A stretch of 64,000 nucleotides of DNA from assembly GCA_037447655.1 (NCBI GenBank), contig JBBHKE010001752.1, positions 1-64,000 on the forward strand, given 5' to 3'. A program made the position numbers and the translations under genes. Positions 43,794-55,412 of this stretch are shown here, in pieces. Position 1 is the stretch's first letter. Each line of letters opens with the position of its first letter. The notes under the pieces were generated by a model that was given only the letters and a program-made list of their open reading frames with translations, made no database searches and was not told where the DNA came from. Source of the DNA: Zygnema cylindricum (Eukaryota; Streptophyta; Zygnematophyceae; Zygnematales; Zygnemataceae).

Positions 43794-46700
43794 CTAGTCT
43801 ATTTTTAATTTTTCTTTTAATCCACATTTTTCCCTGCAGTATTTTAATTTTGGCGAGGGTACAGGTTTGGTCATCATGTCCGCTACCATTTCCTCATCAG
43901 ATCTATATACAAGATTCACTATTTTATTCTCAACTTTTTCTCTTACAAAACTTAATCTTATGTCCATATGTTTAGCCTTAAAATGATGTTTTGGATTTGC
44001 TGCAATTGCTATGGCCGCTTGATTATCACAAAACACTTCATGCACTCCCTCCTTCATATACCCAAGTTCTTGCAGCAAGGACTTGACCCACATCAACTCT
44101 TTCACAGCAGAACAAGAGGCCATGTACTCAACCTCCATGGTGGACTGTGCAACCACCTTTTGTTGCTTACTGCTCCAACAGCATGCACCTTCCCCAACAT
44201 ACAACACATACCCAAAAGTGCATCGTCTCATAGGTGCGTCCCCATAACTGGCATCACTCGAAGTAGTGATGTCAGTGTGCTCCCCTCCCAAATGCAACCA
44301 TAACTCTCTGGTTCCAACCAGATATCTCATGACTCTCTTGGCTGCCTCCCAATCCCTCTTCCTAGGATCATTCAGACTCCTACTGAGTACTCCAACTGCT
44401 GCCGCTATGTCCGGCCTGGTACAATTCATAAAATAGATTAAACTTCCTACGACCTGTCTATAAGGGATAGTCTTCATAAACTCTCTCTCTTCAATACTCA
44501 TTTGATCATCTAAGATAATTACTCCTCCTTCTACACTCCCATCACTTACTTTTTTCAAGTCCATGGGAGTGGTACAACTGTTAGCATTTTCCATCTGGAA
44601 TTTCTCAAGCATATTACCTATTGCTTCTTTCTGAGTAAGTCTGATAATCTTCTTCCCCCTATCTATCTCCATCTGAATCCCCAAGATATATTTTGCCTCC
44701 CCTAAATCCTTCATATCAAATCTGCTTCTAAGTTCTGTTTTTAACTTATTGATCTTTTCCAAGGATTTACTCAACACAAGCAGATCATCCACATAAATTG
44801 CAATAAAAATGACACCATTCTCATCTTCAAACATATAGATAGAATGGTCAGAGCTTATACGGATATATCCCAGACTGGTAAGAAACTCATCTAGTTTCTT
44901 GTTTCACTGTCGGGGAGCCTGCTTTAGTCCATATAAGGACTTTATGAGCCTGCAGACTTTGCTCTCTTCTCCTTCCTCCACGAACCCCTCGGGTTGTCTC
45001 ATGAAAATTTCTTCCTCTAACTCACCATTAAGAAACGCAGTCTTAATGTCCATCTGATGGATTTCCATGTCTTCCGTTGCTGCCAGGCTGAGGAGAATCC
45101 TTACTGATGGGAACCGAACAACTGGAGCAAAGGTCTCCTCATAGTGAATCCCTTCCTTTTGGGTGAACCCCTTCGCTACCAATCGAGCCTTATATCTTTC
45201 AATGGTATTATCTGGGTTCAGTTTTAGTTTAAATACCCATTTACACCCAATAGGTTTTCTGTCTGGAGGACAATCTGCTAATTCCCAGGTATTTGCTTCC
45301 ATGATAGAAGCCATCTCATCATTTATAGCTCTAATCCATCTTTCTTTCTCTGGACTATTCACTGCCTCCGAGTAAGACTGAGGCTCATTAGGGTGAGATA
45401 GCTTAGTTACCTTATGAGCGACTTGTTTTTCCTGTAATCTTTTGCTGCTCCTTCTTCCTCCCTCAAACTCTGAAGCAAGAATGGATGGAAGTCTTGGATT
45501 TCTTCTCACTGCTTCATCGGCTCCCCTGTCCATGGAAACCGGTTCTTGTCCCGCTTCTTCTATCTCCTCGAAGTCCATAGGAGTATATGAGGTTTCCGGT
45601 GAGTCTCCTGTATCTTGGATCTCCCCTGAATCTGTAATCACGGTGTCACCCATATCCCTTTCGGGAACGACCGAGTTCTCCTCACTTTCAGACTCAAATC
45701 TGATCCTAATCTTCTTTGTATATTTGAAGGGGTCAAATGACTTCCCTTCATCCATGACAACTAAGTGTTTGACCAGAATGATATCTTTCTTTGCCAAGTC
45801 ATATACTCTATATCCCTTAACATCCTCATCATATCCCACAAAGTATCCAGGTTTTCCCTTAGCATCTAGTTTCCAGTTTATCCTATCCGTGTCAAGACTG
45901 TAAACTTGGCTACCAAATACTTTAAGGTGTGAGATATCTGGTTTCCTTCCAACCCATCTCTCATAAGGTGTGACTCCCTTTACAGCTGAGGTGAGGACTC
46001 TATTCTTAATATAGTTGGCACAGTTCATTGCCTCTGCCCAAAATCTCTTTCCTATTTTCTTGTCTGCCAACATACTGCATGCACTATCTCCTAGTGTTCT
46101 ATTCAACCTCTCAGCTACCCCATTTTGTTCCGGGTTATATGGTACAGTTTTCTGGTGTTGCACTCCCTCATCTCTCAAATATTCCTCAAACTGGTTAGAG
46201 GTATATTCCCCCCCATTATCACTCCTTATCCTCTTAATAGGGGTTTCATGCAACTTCTCACTCCAAGCTTTATATTATTTGAAGTAAGTGGATGCTTCAG
46301 ACTTATTTTTCAGAAAGTAGACTCTAGAGTATCTAGACCAATCATCAGTTATTGTCATCATAAACCTCTTTCCTCCAACCGAAGGTACTTTTGCAGGTCC
46401 CCAAATATCTGTGTGGACCAAATCTAACACTTTCTCACCTCTATATGTGGCGGCTTTGGGAAAGGGAAGTCTGTGAGCCTTACCTTGAGCACAACCACTA
46501 CAATCATCCATTATTTCATTATCCCCAAACTGAATGCCATCTACTACCCCAAGCTTTTTCATTTCCCTTAACCTATCAAAATGCACATGCCCCAAACGCT
46601 TATGCCAAATCATCACCTTAGGAACACCAACATAGTAAGCATTCTTCTTTTCATTACTCAAGTTAAGCCTAAATATTCCTTGGCTACCCTTATCTGCTGT

Positions 46701-46990
46701 GAAGTAAACTTCATTCCCATACTTAGCTGTAAAGACTCCCTTTCTGGTGAAAGTATCAAACTCTTTGTCATCTAACACAGACGTAGAGACAAGATTTTTA
46801 CTCAACTGAGGAATGTAAAGTACATTTGAGAATGTAAGTATAGAGGTCTTACCCTCCACTAAGACTTTCAGATCTACCGATCCCACTAGATCTGTAGTAA
46901 CCACTCTCCCATCCCCATACTCTATCTCTACAGTAGGAATCTTTCGTAGCTTAGTGAAGAGTTCTTTACCACGGCACATATGCATGGATG
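43794..46990 (-). pseudogene. Copia B1 pol: protease end, integrase, RT, RNase H
   Basis: Read downward in one frame from about 46990. GAG-pre-integrase (WHKRLGHVHFDRL ... CSGCAQGKAHRL), integrase core (HTDIWGP, TDDWSRYSRVYF, RSDNGGEYTSNQF, EQNGVAERLNRTL), RT (CKWVFKLKLNPDNTIERYKA, QMDIKTAFLNGELEEEIFM, SLYGLKQAPRQ, IAIYVDDLLVLS), RNase H (SDASYGDAPMRRCTFGYVL, STMEVEYMASC, CDNQAAIAIA) and MVADMMTKPVPSPKL at the end. In-frame stops are TAA near 46274 (after YFK) and TGA near 44904, where other copies have a Trp codon. The protease motif reads DSSAS instead of DSGAS and lies at a frameshift. All domains are present, so it could be a recent loss of function. Confidence 0.88.
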
Positions 46991-48044
46991 CACTTGAGTC
47001 ATGATCCATCCTTCCTGTGGAGCTTCCCGAATTGCTCCAAGGGCACACTTCTGCCTCCGAGGGATCTCCTTCTCCTCCAGACTCTCGTCAAGAAGAAGCT
47101 CCCCATCCTCCTCAGATGACTCATCCTCGATTTCTCCTGTCACTTTTGTAACCACAAGTGCCTTTTTCTTCCCTCCGGAAGAACCCCCTCCACGGTTTTC
47201 TTGGAGCCTCAGCTCTGACAACTTGACACAATCTGCAATAAAGTGTCCTGGCTTTTTGCAATAATGACAAAGACCCTTTGGGGGCCTCTGTCCCCCAGAA
47301 TTATCTCTTTCCCCTCTATAAGGTTTCTTCGGATCCTTCCCCCATCAGTCCCCTCCTGCTGCTAGAGCTTGAATGCTCTTTCCTCCTCTCCTAATCTCCA
47401 TTGTGTTTTCCTGCACAAGTATCATCCTGACTACTGTGTTTCATTTCCATGAACTATCAGGCATTCCCTGTACTCGGTACACTATGTTTTCGAACTCATC
47501 TGGTAATTTCATGATAAGGGTGTTAACTTTCATTTTCATTGTACCTGTCCACCCGGCACTTTCCATTTCCATATACAAACAAGAAAGATCATTACAGTAA
47601 TCTAACATCTTTCCTCCTTTGTAAGTGTAACTCAATAGCTTTTGCTCAGCCAACTGGAGCTCCTGATTAGTTCCAGCTCTATAAATCTCCACCAAACTCT
47701 CCCACAATTCCTCTGCCTTGTAAATGTGAAGATGAGGAGTGGCCAAACCTTGAGTGAGGTGCCTCAAAATGAAGTTCTTGGCAGCCATGTTTACATCCTC
47801 CCACATTTGAGTATCGTTCTCCACGCTCTTCACGGTCTGTGGCAATAGGAGTGAGGGGTGTCTCCTTCCCTTTCTCCTTTTCGGACACACTGCTGTCCCC
47901 ATCATCTGCCTCCTCCGCTGAGGCAGCCGTTGTTGCAGAAAACCTTACTCCCCCAAATCATGGTGGAGTTCCCGAAGGTGGACGTTTCACTTGTCCACTG
48001 ACGATACCCCAGTATCGTTTTTCACACAAAGCTCCCATCATCAT
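46928..48044 (-). pseudogene. Copia B1 gag and start of protease, frameshifted
   Basis: Start MMMGALCEKRYWGIVSG at about 48044-48038, then TGA after about 30 codons. The acidic linker EKEKGKETPLTP is in the start frame, but the gag core (MAAKNFILRHLTQGLATPHLHI ... MKLPDEFENIVYRVQGMP) is in another frame, so a frameshift lies near 47830. A stop near 47440 follows. One zinc knuckle, LCHYCKKPGHFIADC, lies near 47230-47275. GWIM of the protease is reached in this frame near 47010, and the frame then shifts. UBN2-type gag, needed for particle formation; not functional as it stands. Confidence 0.85.
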
Positions 48045-48093
48045 GGCTTCCCAATAGATGAACCCAGATCCATTGAAGGTGGGCACCCTAGAG

Positions 48094-48108
48094 GGTGGGC
48101 CCATAACC
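48094..48108 (-). promoter_or_regulatory. B1 primer-binding site, half-tRNA type
   Basis: On the minus strand GGTTATGGGCCCACC follows the LTR end TGCA with no gap. Its complement GGTGGGCCCATAACC is the anticodon stem-loop of plant initiator tRNA-Met (anticodon CAU), not the 3' end. Such internal priming is known for Drosophila copia and yeast Ty5. Confidence 0.85.
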
Positions 48109-49084
48109 TGCAATTCTGTGTCCTCCATTGGACTACAGAATACAGGAAGCCTCTAGATAGTATTTAACTAACCCACTTTAAGCCACGACCACTTTTGCCC
48201 AAGAAGGCAAACTGAGAATTTTTTTTTTTTTTTTTTTTTTTTTTTCACTGAAAACGGCCAACCAGGCAAATAAGTTATGAGCCGGCAAAAATGCCAATTT
48301 ATACAAAGCTCTCTTAGAGAGAGGTGTCTGTCTACCAAATATTTCCTAAGTCCTAAATCCCTCTCACAACCCCTATCTACTAAAGTACGAACCAATCGTA
48401 TTACTGTAAAGTACAGAAAGGTACTATGGCCGATGTACTTTCTGTACGGCCGGTGTACGACAAGGCTCTTGAGTGGACGCGTGTCATTTTTCCACTTGTC
48501 CGTATTTCCTCCGGAATTCCCGCGACCGAATGTCATCCTTCCACGCGGCGCCACGTCATGCCACGTCCATAAAATCCAAAGTGACCATTCCGCGATCTCG
48601 GCGACGACGTGCGCCGTCGGATTAAATCCGACATTAAATGTCGACTGTTAAAAGTGTCTGTTTCATTTGTTTCGTGCGAAATGACGTTTCGCACTAAACC
48701 TTAACAAGTTCTATGTTCGTTTCGTTTTATATTCCAGTTAGATCATTTCGGTACTATACAACAATTTATATATTGATGAAACCCTATATATTCTAACGGA
48801 CTTCTACGACAGACTGGTTAGAGCTAACGGCTACGCCGCGCTCTACCGGTCGGGGGTTCGAGTCCTGCCGGACTCAACCTTTTGTTGAGAGTGACTTAAG
48901 TCACTCTTTAGTCCTTCCTATGGAGCTGAGGCAGCCATGGCTCCATCGCTCTCTCTCTCTTTCAGTGACTACAACAAGTATGGGGGAGAGAGAGAAGAGA
49001 TGGAGGCAGGCTGCCATCATTTCTTATATATGTTTCCGCTAATTTATTTTAAACTAGAAAATACAAAAACTACTTATTTCAACA
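48109..49084 (-). repeat. 5' LTR of Copia B1
   Basis: Plus reading TGCAATTCTGTGTCC to ATTTCAACA. About 48 bp present in the 3' LTR are replaced here by a T-run (48219-48245). tRNA-like segment at 48797-48873 with a B-box at 48855. Confidence 0.9.
48797..48873 (+). repeat. tRNA-like segment in B1 5' LTR
   Basis: Same organisation as at 43493-43572, including perfect GGTTCGAGTCC. Confidence 0.6.
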
Positions 49085-49591
49085 GATTAAAACAGACATT
49101 TCATTCTAGCCGTTGAAAATCAATACGCGGTATTTGTTTCACTATCGAAAAAAAATGCGCGGTACTGATTTCGCGAAGTATTTTTTGCCGTACGTATATT
49201 TTAACTGTATCTATGTTACATGTTTGTTCGCGCCGTTAAATGAGTTCATGTAGGCATATCGATTTTTATATGTATCAAACCCTATATGTCTGAGCACCGA
49301 TCCTAGACAATAGGATAAAACTATTGGCTATCTTTGACTTGATGAACGGTAGGTACCAAGATCAAATCCTGGGTCCGTCAAGTATATTTTGGTAAACTTA
49401 CAAAAATCTATCGCCTGTCTCTCTATCTCTAGACACCATAGGCAACCATGGCTCTAGCTCCCTCTTTAACCTTTAGTGACTACGACAAGTGTGGGTGTTA
49501 AAGAGAGGAGTTAGAGGCATACTGCCTTGGCTTCTTTTGTGCATTTCATTTTAGACCTAGAAAATAATAAAAGAAACATTAATTTCTACAT
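49085..49591 (-). repeat. C2 3' LTR, proximal piece
   Basis: Resumes family C LTR sequence after B1 and ends AATTTCTACA at 49591, followed by the pyrimidine-rich complement of a polypurine tract (49592-49603). A weaker tRNA-like segment (AGATCAAATCCTGG) lies near 49360. Confidence 0.85.
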
Positions 49592-49619
49592 TCCCTTTAT
49601 TTTCTAGTCACTCTTTAAT

Positions 49620-52302
49620 TTAATACCACACTTTTTCCTGCAAAAAAAATAGCTTAGGGGAAGGCACAGGTTTGGTCATTATATCTACTACCATCTCGCA
49701 ATCTGGTTTGTACTCTAAATTGATTATTTTGTTTTCTACCTTCTCGCTAACAAAGCTGAGTCTAATGTCCATGCGTGTGGCTTTAAAATGATATTTAAGA
49801 TTGGCAAGAATAGCGATTGCCGCATGATTATCACAAAAAAAAAAATTGCACATGTAATACACATCCAGAAGTACATCTCCTCATAGGAGCATCACCATAA
49901 TTGGCATCACTCCAAGTAGTGATGTCAGTATTCCCCCCACCCAAATGCAGCCATAGATCCCAAGTTCTTATCAAATATCTAAAGTCTCTCTTATGTGCAT
50001 CCTAATCTCTCTTAGTGGGAGCATTTAGATTTATACTCAGCACTCCTACAGCAATAGCTAAATCTCGCTGGGTAGAATTCATAAAATATATTAAGCTTCT
50101 CACTACTTGCCTGTAAGGAACAGTCTGCATGAACTCCCGTTCTTCGCGACCTAATTCCTTGTCTAAGATTATGACTCCTTCTTCCACACTCCCTTCAATT
50201 CCCTTCTTTAACTTCATTGGAGTTGTATAACTATTAGCCTTATCCATCCGAAACTTTTCCAACATGTACCCTATTGCTTTTTCTTAGTAAGTTTTATAAT
50301 CTTTCTTTCTCAGTCTCTTTCTTCTTGAATTCCTAAAATATATCATGCCTCCCCTATATCCTTCATCTTAAATTCCCCCTTAAGATTGGATTTGAGTGTA
50401 TTAATTTTGTCCATTGATTTACTTAAAACAAGCAAATCATCAACATAAATTGCAATAAAAATAACACCTTCCTCATCTTCAAAAATATAGATTGAGTGAT
50501 CTGAGCTGATCCGGATGTATCCCTGACCGGTAAGAAACCCATCAAGCTTCTTATTCCACTGTCTGGGCGCGTGTTTTAAACCATAAAGAGATTGAATCAG
50601 CCGGCATACCTTACTCTCCTCTCCTTGCTCCACAAATCCTTCGGGTTATCGCATGAAAATCTCCTCTTCCGATTTTCTATGCAAAAAGGTTGTTTTGATG
50701 TCCATGTGGTGCACCTCCATGTCTTCTACTGCTGCTAAACTGAGAAGTATAGGGAGGGAGGGAAATATGACGACCGGGGCAAAGGTTTCCTCGTAGTCGA
50801 TTCCCTCTTTCTGTGTAAATCCTTTTGCCACTAATTGGGCCTTATTGAGTTCAATGGTGTTATCTGGGTTCAGTTTTAATTCGAACACCCACTTACAACC
50901 GATTGGTTTTCGGTTAGGTGAAAAATCCACCTACTCCAAAGTATTGGTTGTCATAATTAAGGCCATCTCCTCATTGATGGTTGTCTTCCACCGGTTCCTT
51001 TCAGGACAATTCATCGCCTCTCCATAAGTCTTAGGTTGATCCGGATGAGATAGTTTTGTTACCTTATTATTAACCAGTTTTTCTTGCATTCTTTTGCAGC
51101 TTCTCCTTCCTCCCTCAAAATCTATGGCGGGAATAGATGATTCCTGTGGGTTCTTTCGAACAATCTCGACTTCTCCCTTGTCCCTCAATTTCGAATCAAT
51201 TTCCACCATGTCTTCCGCTTCGGGTAGAGTTGTCAATGGAGTTTCCGCAGCGGAGTCTTTTCTGGTCTGATTTGTCCCTCCAAGAATGTCATCTTTTCGA
51301 AAACCTGGATAGTTAGGAAGCTCAAAGTCATCGGAATTTTCTGACTCAAATCTGATTTTTACTGACTTTGTATACTTGAAGGAATCCACAGACTTTCCTT
51401 CATCCATAACTACTAGATACTTTAATAAGATTATATCTTCCCTTTTTAGATCATAAACTCTAAATCCTTTAACATCCTTATCATATCCTAATAAGTATCA
51501 TGGTTTTCCTTTAGGATATAGCTTCCAATTAGACCGATCTGTATCTAGACTGAATGCTTGACTGCCGAAAAACTTTAAGTGAGATATGTCTAGTTTTCGG
51601 CCGGTCCATCTCTCATAAGGTGTTTGATCTTTTATAGCTGAGGTAAGAACTCTATTTTTGAGGTAATTAGCATAGTTCATTGCTTCTGCCCAAAACCTTT
51701 TTCCTATCTTCTTAATCGACAACATACTTCTTGCACTATCACTTAGTGTTCTATTTAATCTTTCAGCTACCCCATTCTATTCCGGGTTTCCTGGAACTGT
51801 CTTTTGGTGTTCGACTCCATCTTCCCTCAAAAAACTCTCAAAGTGGTTAGCGGTATACTCTCCACTATTGTCAAACCTTACTCTCTTGATTGGGGTTTCA
51901 TGGAGTTTTTCACTCTATGCTTTATATTGTCTAAAACATTCTTGAGCCTTTGACATGTTTTTCAAAAAATACACCCTGGAATACCGAGACCAATCATCAG
52001 TGATAGTCATCATAAATCACTTCCCGCGGGTGAAGGCACTTTGGCCGGTCCCCAAATATCCGTGTGTACTAAATCTAGAATCTTTTCACCATGAAAGGTG
52101 GTTGTTTTTGGGAAGGGTAACCTGTGTGCTTTACCTTGAGCACATCCACTACAATCACTTAGATTCTCACTCTCACGGAACTGAATCCCTTCCACTACTC
52201 CCATATTTTTCATCTCTTTTAACTTATCTAGATTCACATGCCCAAGCCTCTTATGCCACAACATTATATCATGAACACCAACATAATAAAGTTTCTTCTT
52301 TT
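49620..52302 (-). pseudogene. Copia C2 integrase, RT and RNase H (degraded)
   Basis: Read downward: GAG-pre-integrase (WHKRLGHVNLDKLKE, CSGCAQGKAHRLPFP), integrase pieces with KIGKRFWAEAMNYANYL, then RT with QMDIK-type HHMDIKTTFLH, SLYGLKHAPRQWNKKLD, IAIYVDDLLVLS, then RNase H remnants. Frames change repeatedly. Between about 49862 and 49866, RNase H jumps from the RRCTSG-type segment to CDNHAAIAIL, so roughly 150 bp present in C1 are deleted and an A-rich run sits at the junction. More decayed than B1 and C1, in line with being the oldest layer of the nest. Confidence 0.85.
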
Positions 52303-53369
52303 TGTAGAAATTAATGGTCCGTTTTTAAGTATTTTCTAGGTCTAAATAGAAATATAGAAAGATACCGAGGCATTCTATCTCTAACTTCTCTCTCCCACTC
52401 TCAAACTTGTCGCCGTCACTGAGAAATTGTAGAGGAAGCTAGAGCCATGGCTGCTTAGGCTCTCCAAAGGTTTACAGAAAATATATTAGTTTATCTACCG
52501 TTAGAGGTTTATTTACTAAAATGATATATGCTGCATCCAGGATTTGATCTTGGTACCTGCCATATGGTGAATAGCCGGTACCCAGTAGCCTTATCCGTTA
52601 AGTCTAGAACTAGTGATACATACTATATGGTATGATATTTAATTAAACATTACCACGTAGGATAATTCATTTACCTGAAACTATTTACGGGATACATAGA
52701 TCAAGGAATATAAAAGTACGAATCAAGGTACGGACAAGAAACATGTACCGCGCATTTGTTTCAAATAGCGAAACGAATACCGCGCAGGTATTTATTACGG
52801 CTACGATTAAATGTGCATTTAATCGGACGGCCAGAATGAATGTCGAGATAGCGGAAGAGGATTTCGACGGTTTCTGGTCATCGCCAGATCGGATGACACG
52901 TGGTTGAATAACATTGGATCGCGGCATCTCCGAGGATTAAGGGAGCAAAACCGGATATACCACATGTCGACATTTAGGGCATGTCGTAGAGCGTCTGTAG
53001 AGAAAGTACACCGGCAGTTGTACTTTTGTGTACGGATATGTAATATTATTGGCTCCGTACATCAATAGATAGAGTGTGTGAGACAGATAGGACTTAGAAA
53101 AATTAGTAGATAGGCCCCTCTCTCCCAGAGAGCTTCTGTACAAAAGGTCAACTTTGACCCTCCATAACTTACTGCTCAGGGGAACAAATTCACAGATTCT
53201 TTTTGCTATCGACTTAGGGGAGTCTTGCCTTTACAGGGGTGAAGATGGTCAAAGTTTATGTCTGCCATGGTGGCAGTTGTTCTTGCTGAAACACAAAGGG
53301 GTCAAGGTTATCCTAAAGGCTTCTAGGAAGCTGTCCATTCTAGAGACTTATGGAGGTCTCATAGTTTCA
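52303..53369 (+). mobile_element. Solo LTR of family C inserted in C2, perfect 5-bp duplication
   Basis: TGTAGAAATTAATGG at 52303 to CTCATAGTTTCA at 53369, flanked by CTTTT on both sides (52298-52302 and 53370-53374). It interrupts the C2 coding sequence between AAGTTTCTTC and CATTGCTTAAA, which are contiguous in C1 (near 59315). Orientation is opposite to C2. Confidence 0.95.
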
Positions 53370-54855
53370 CTTTTCATTGCTTAAAATCACCCTAAACATC
53401 CCTACGCTACCTTTTTCAGCAGTAAAATAAACTTCCTCCTCAAAACTAGCAGTAAAGACTCCTTTCCTAGTGCTAGTATCAAAACCATTATCATCTAATA
53501 CAGACGTAGAGATGAGGTTTTTGTTCAGATCCGGAATAAACAATACATTGGAGAATATAACTATGGATGTGTGTCCTTCTACTAACACTTTCAGATCTAC
53601 CGATCCTACAAAAGTAGTAGTGACTATCCTCCCATCCTCGTACTCTATCTCTAAGGTGGGAATCTTTCTTATCTTAGTGAACATGTGTTTATCCTTACAA
53701 ATGTGCATGGAGGCACGTGAATCTACAATCCAGCCGGCTTCACCTTTCAATCCATTGAAAGCACATTTCTACTTTTGTGGAATTTCGACTTCGTTTTTCG
53801 CCTCTTACTCCTCATCTAATAAGAGTTATAGCCCTCGTCCTCGGATTCCGCTTCATGTATTTGTGTCACAAAGGCTTTTTTCTTTCCTCTCCGGAGTCCT
53901 CCAGTTTGCCCCTCCTTTAATCGAAACTCTGTTAGCTTAATACACTGCCATATAGCGTCCTGGCTTTTTGCAAAAGTGACACAACCCCTTTGAGACCCTC
54001 GCTCGAGATTCATTGATTTGTGTATTCTGTCCTCCTCCATAGTTTCCTACCGATTTTCTGGGATCTTTGCTCCTCCAATCAGTTGTTGTTGCTAAAGCTT
54101 GTCCACTCTTCCCTCCCTTTCGGATCTCAATTGTATTCTCTCGGACGAGAATCATCCCTACCACAAAATTCCAAATCCACCTAGAATCCAACAAATCTTG
54201 CACACGCTTGCCTATGTTTTTATAGTCATCTGGTAACTTCAAGAGTAGGCACTTAACCTTCATCTTTTTTGTTTCTACCTAACTAGCACTCTCTAGTTCC
54301 ATGAAAAAGGTTGCAAACTCATTATAAAAGTCTAGCATTTTCCCCCTTTTGTATACATACGCATCTATCTTTTGATCTTGCTGCTGCTAAATAATACCTC
54401 TCTGGTACATCTCTATGAGGGCAATCCACAGATTGGATGCCCTTTCCACCTGTAAATGAGGAGATGAAAGTTCTTAAGTAAGATGGCGGAGAATGAAGTG
54501 TTTTGCCACCATATTGTTGTAGTCCTAAGAATCAAAATCATTCTCCTCATTCCTCGGAATAGGTGACACGAACGCTGAACCGGTTGCGATTGGTGTTGCT
54601 ATCGGTGTAGCTCTATCTTTATCTTTCCCTTTTTCCACCACAATGCTCTCCTTGTCCTTCGAATCCTCTGTTGGAGCTGGATCTCATTTTCAAGTAAATT
54701 TGCTTCCCCCAAACCCTGAAGGAATGGTGGAGCTAGATGGACGCCTCACTCGTCCACTTACTATCCCCTAAAACTTCTTTTCGTATAGAGCCCCTATCAT
54801 CATACTTTCCCAATATATGAATCTAGCTCCATTAAATATGGGTACCTTTGAGGGT
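53370..54855 (-). pseudogene. Copia C2 gag and protease (degraded)
   Basis: Continues C2 beyond the solo LTR. Protease reads GWIVDSRASMHIC (DSG changed to DSR, near 53720). The zinc knuckle region near 53950 is LCHFCKKPGRYMAVY, with His and Cys ligands lost. Gag core fragments (MKVKCLLLKLPDDYKNI) near 54200-54260 and frame breaks throughout. A leader precedes the gag start near 54800. Confidence 0.8.
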
Positions 54856-54866
54856 GGGCCCATAAC
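54852..54866 (-). promoter_or_regulatory. C2 primer-binding site, half-tRNA type
   Basis: GTTATGGGCCCACC on the minus strand, one base after the LTR end. Matches the initiator tRNA-Met anticodon arm over 14 bases, the same as B1. Confidence 0.8.
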
Positions 54867-54867
54867 T

Positions 54868-55412
54868 TGCAGCTCTTAGACCTCCATTTGCCCTTAGAGC
54901 AAGCAGTTCACTCGAAGCCCCTACGATAACCATGACCCCTTTGAGTTTCCACAAGAAAAATTACCACCTTCACTGATAAAAACTCTGACCAACTTCATCC
55001 TTGTGAAGAAAAGACTTATTTTAAGTCGATAGCAAAAAGAATCTCTGAATTTGCTCCCTTGAGCATTAAGTTATGATGGGTCAAAGTTGACCTTTTGTAC
55101 AAGAGCTCTCTGGGAGAGAGGGGTCTACATACCAAATTTTCTAAGTCCTAAATCCCTCTCTAAACCCTATACTACTAGAGTACGGCACCACTAAGATTAC
55201 TGTGTCCTCTATAGAAGTACAACCGTTGATGTACTTTCTATAAGACCATCGTACGACATGGTTGAAATGTTGACACTTACCATATCCGGATTATTTCCCA
55301 TATTCTCCGGAGACGGTGTAAGCTAATGACATTGTGCCACGCTAGGCTTGACGTGGCGCTGACCGAAAAACACCAAAGCGCTTATTCCACGATCTAGGCA
55401 CCTATCGTGGCT
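54868..55412 (-). repeat. C2 5' LTR, truncated
   Basis: Collinear with 42228-42775 (TGCAGCTCTTAGACCTCC to CACCTATCGTGG). Stops where the C1 LTR begins; the missing remainder is not found elsewhere in the window. Confidence 0.85.

Larger units (their letters stand above)
42781..49084 (-). mobile_element. Copia family B copy B1, structurally complete but mutated
   Basis: Two LTRs of about 1 kb, a polypurine tract (43781-43792), a half-tRNA primer-binding site (48094-48108), and gag, protease, integrase, RT and RNase H in Copia order. It is inserted in the C2 3' LTR. Coding damage is moderate: three clear nonsense codons and two or three frameshifts. Confidence 0.92.
42228..55412 (-). mobile_element. 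Copia family C copy C2, split by two later insertions
   Basis: The 3' LTR is in two pieces (42228-42780 and 49085-49591) around the B1 element. The coding region (49620-52302 and 53370-54860) is split by a family C solo LTR. The 5' LTR (54868-55412) is cut by the C1 LTR. Adding the two 3' LTR pieces gives about 1.06 kb, the same as the C1 and solo LTRs, which supports this reading. It lies inside a hAT-2 transposase gene. Confidence 0.85.

Noticed and set aside
43493-48873. Functional tRNA genes
   Set aside because: The B-box is perfect, but the acceptor arms do not pair and one T-arm pair fails. The segments are fixed parts of LTRs.
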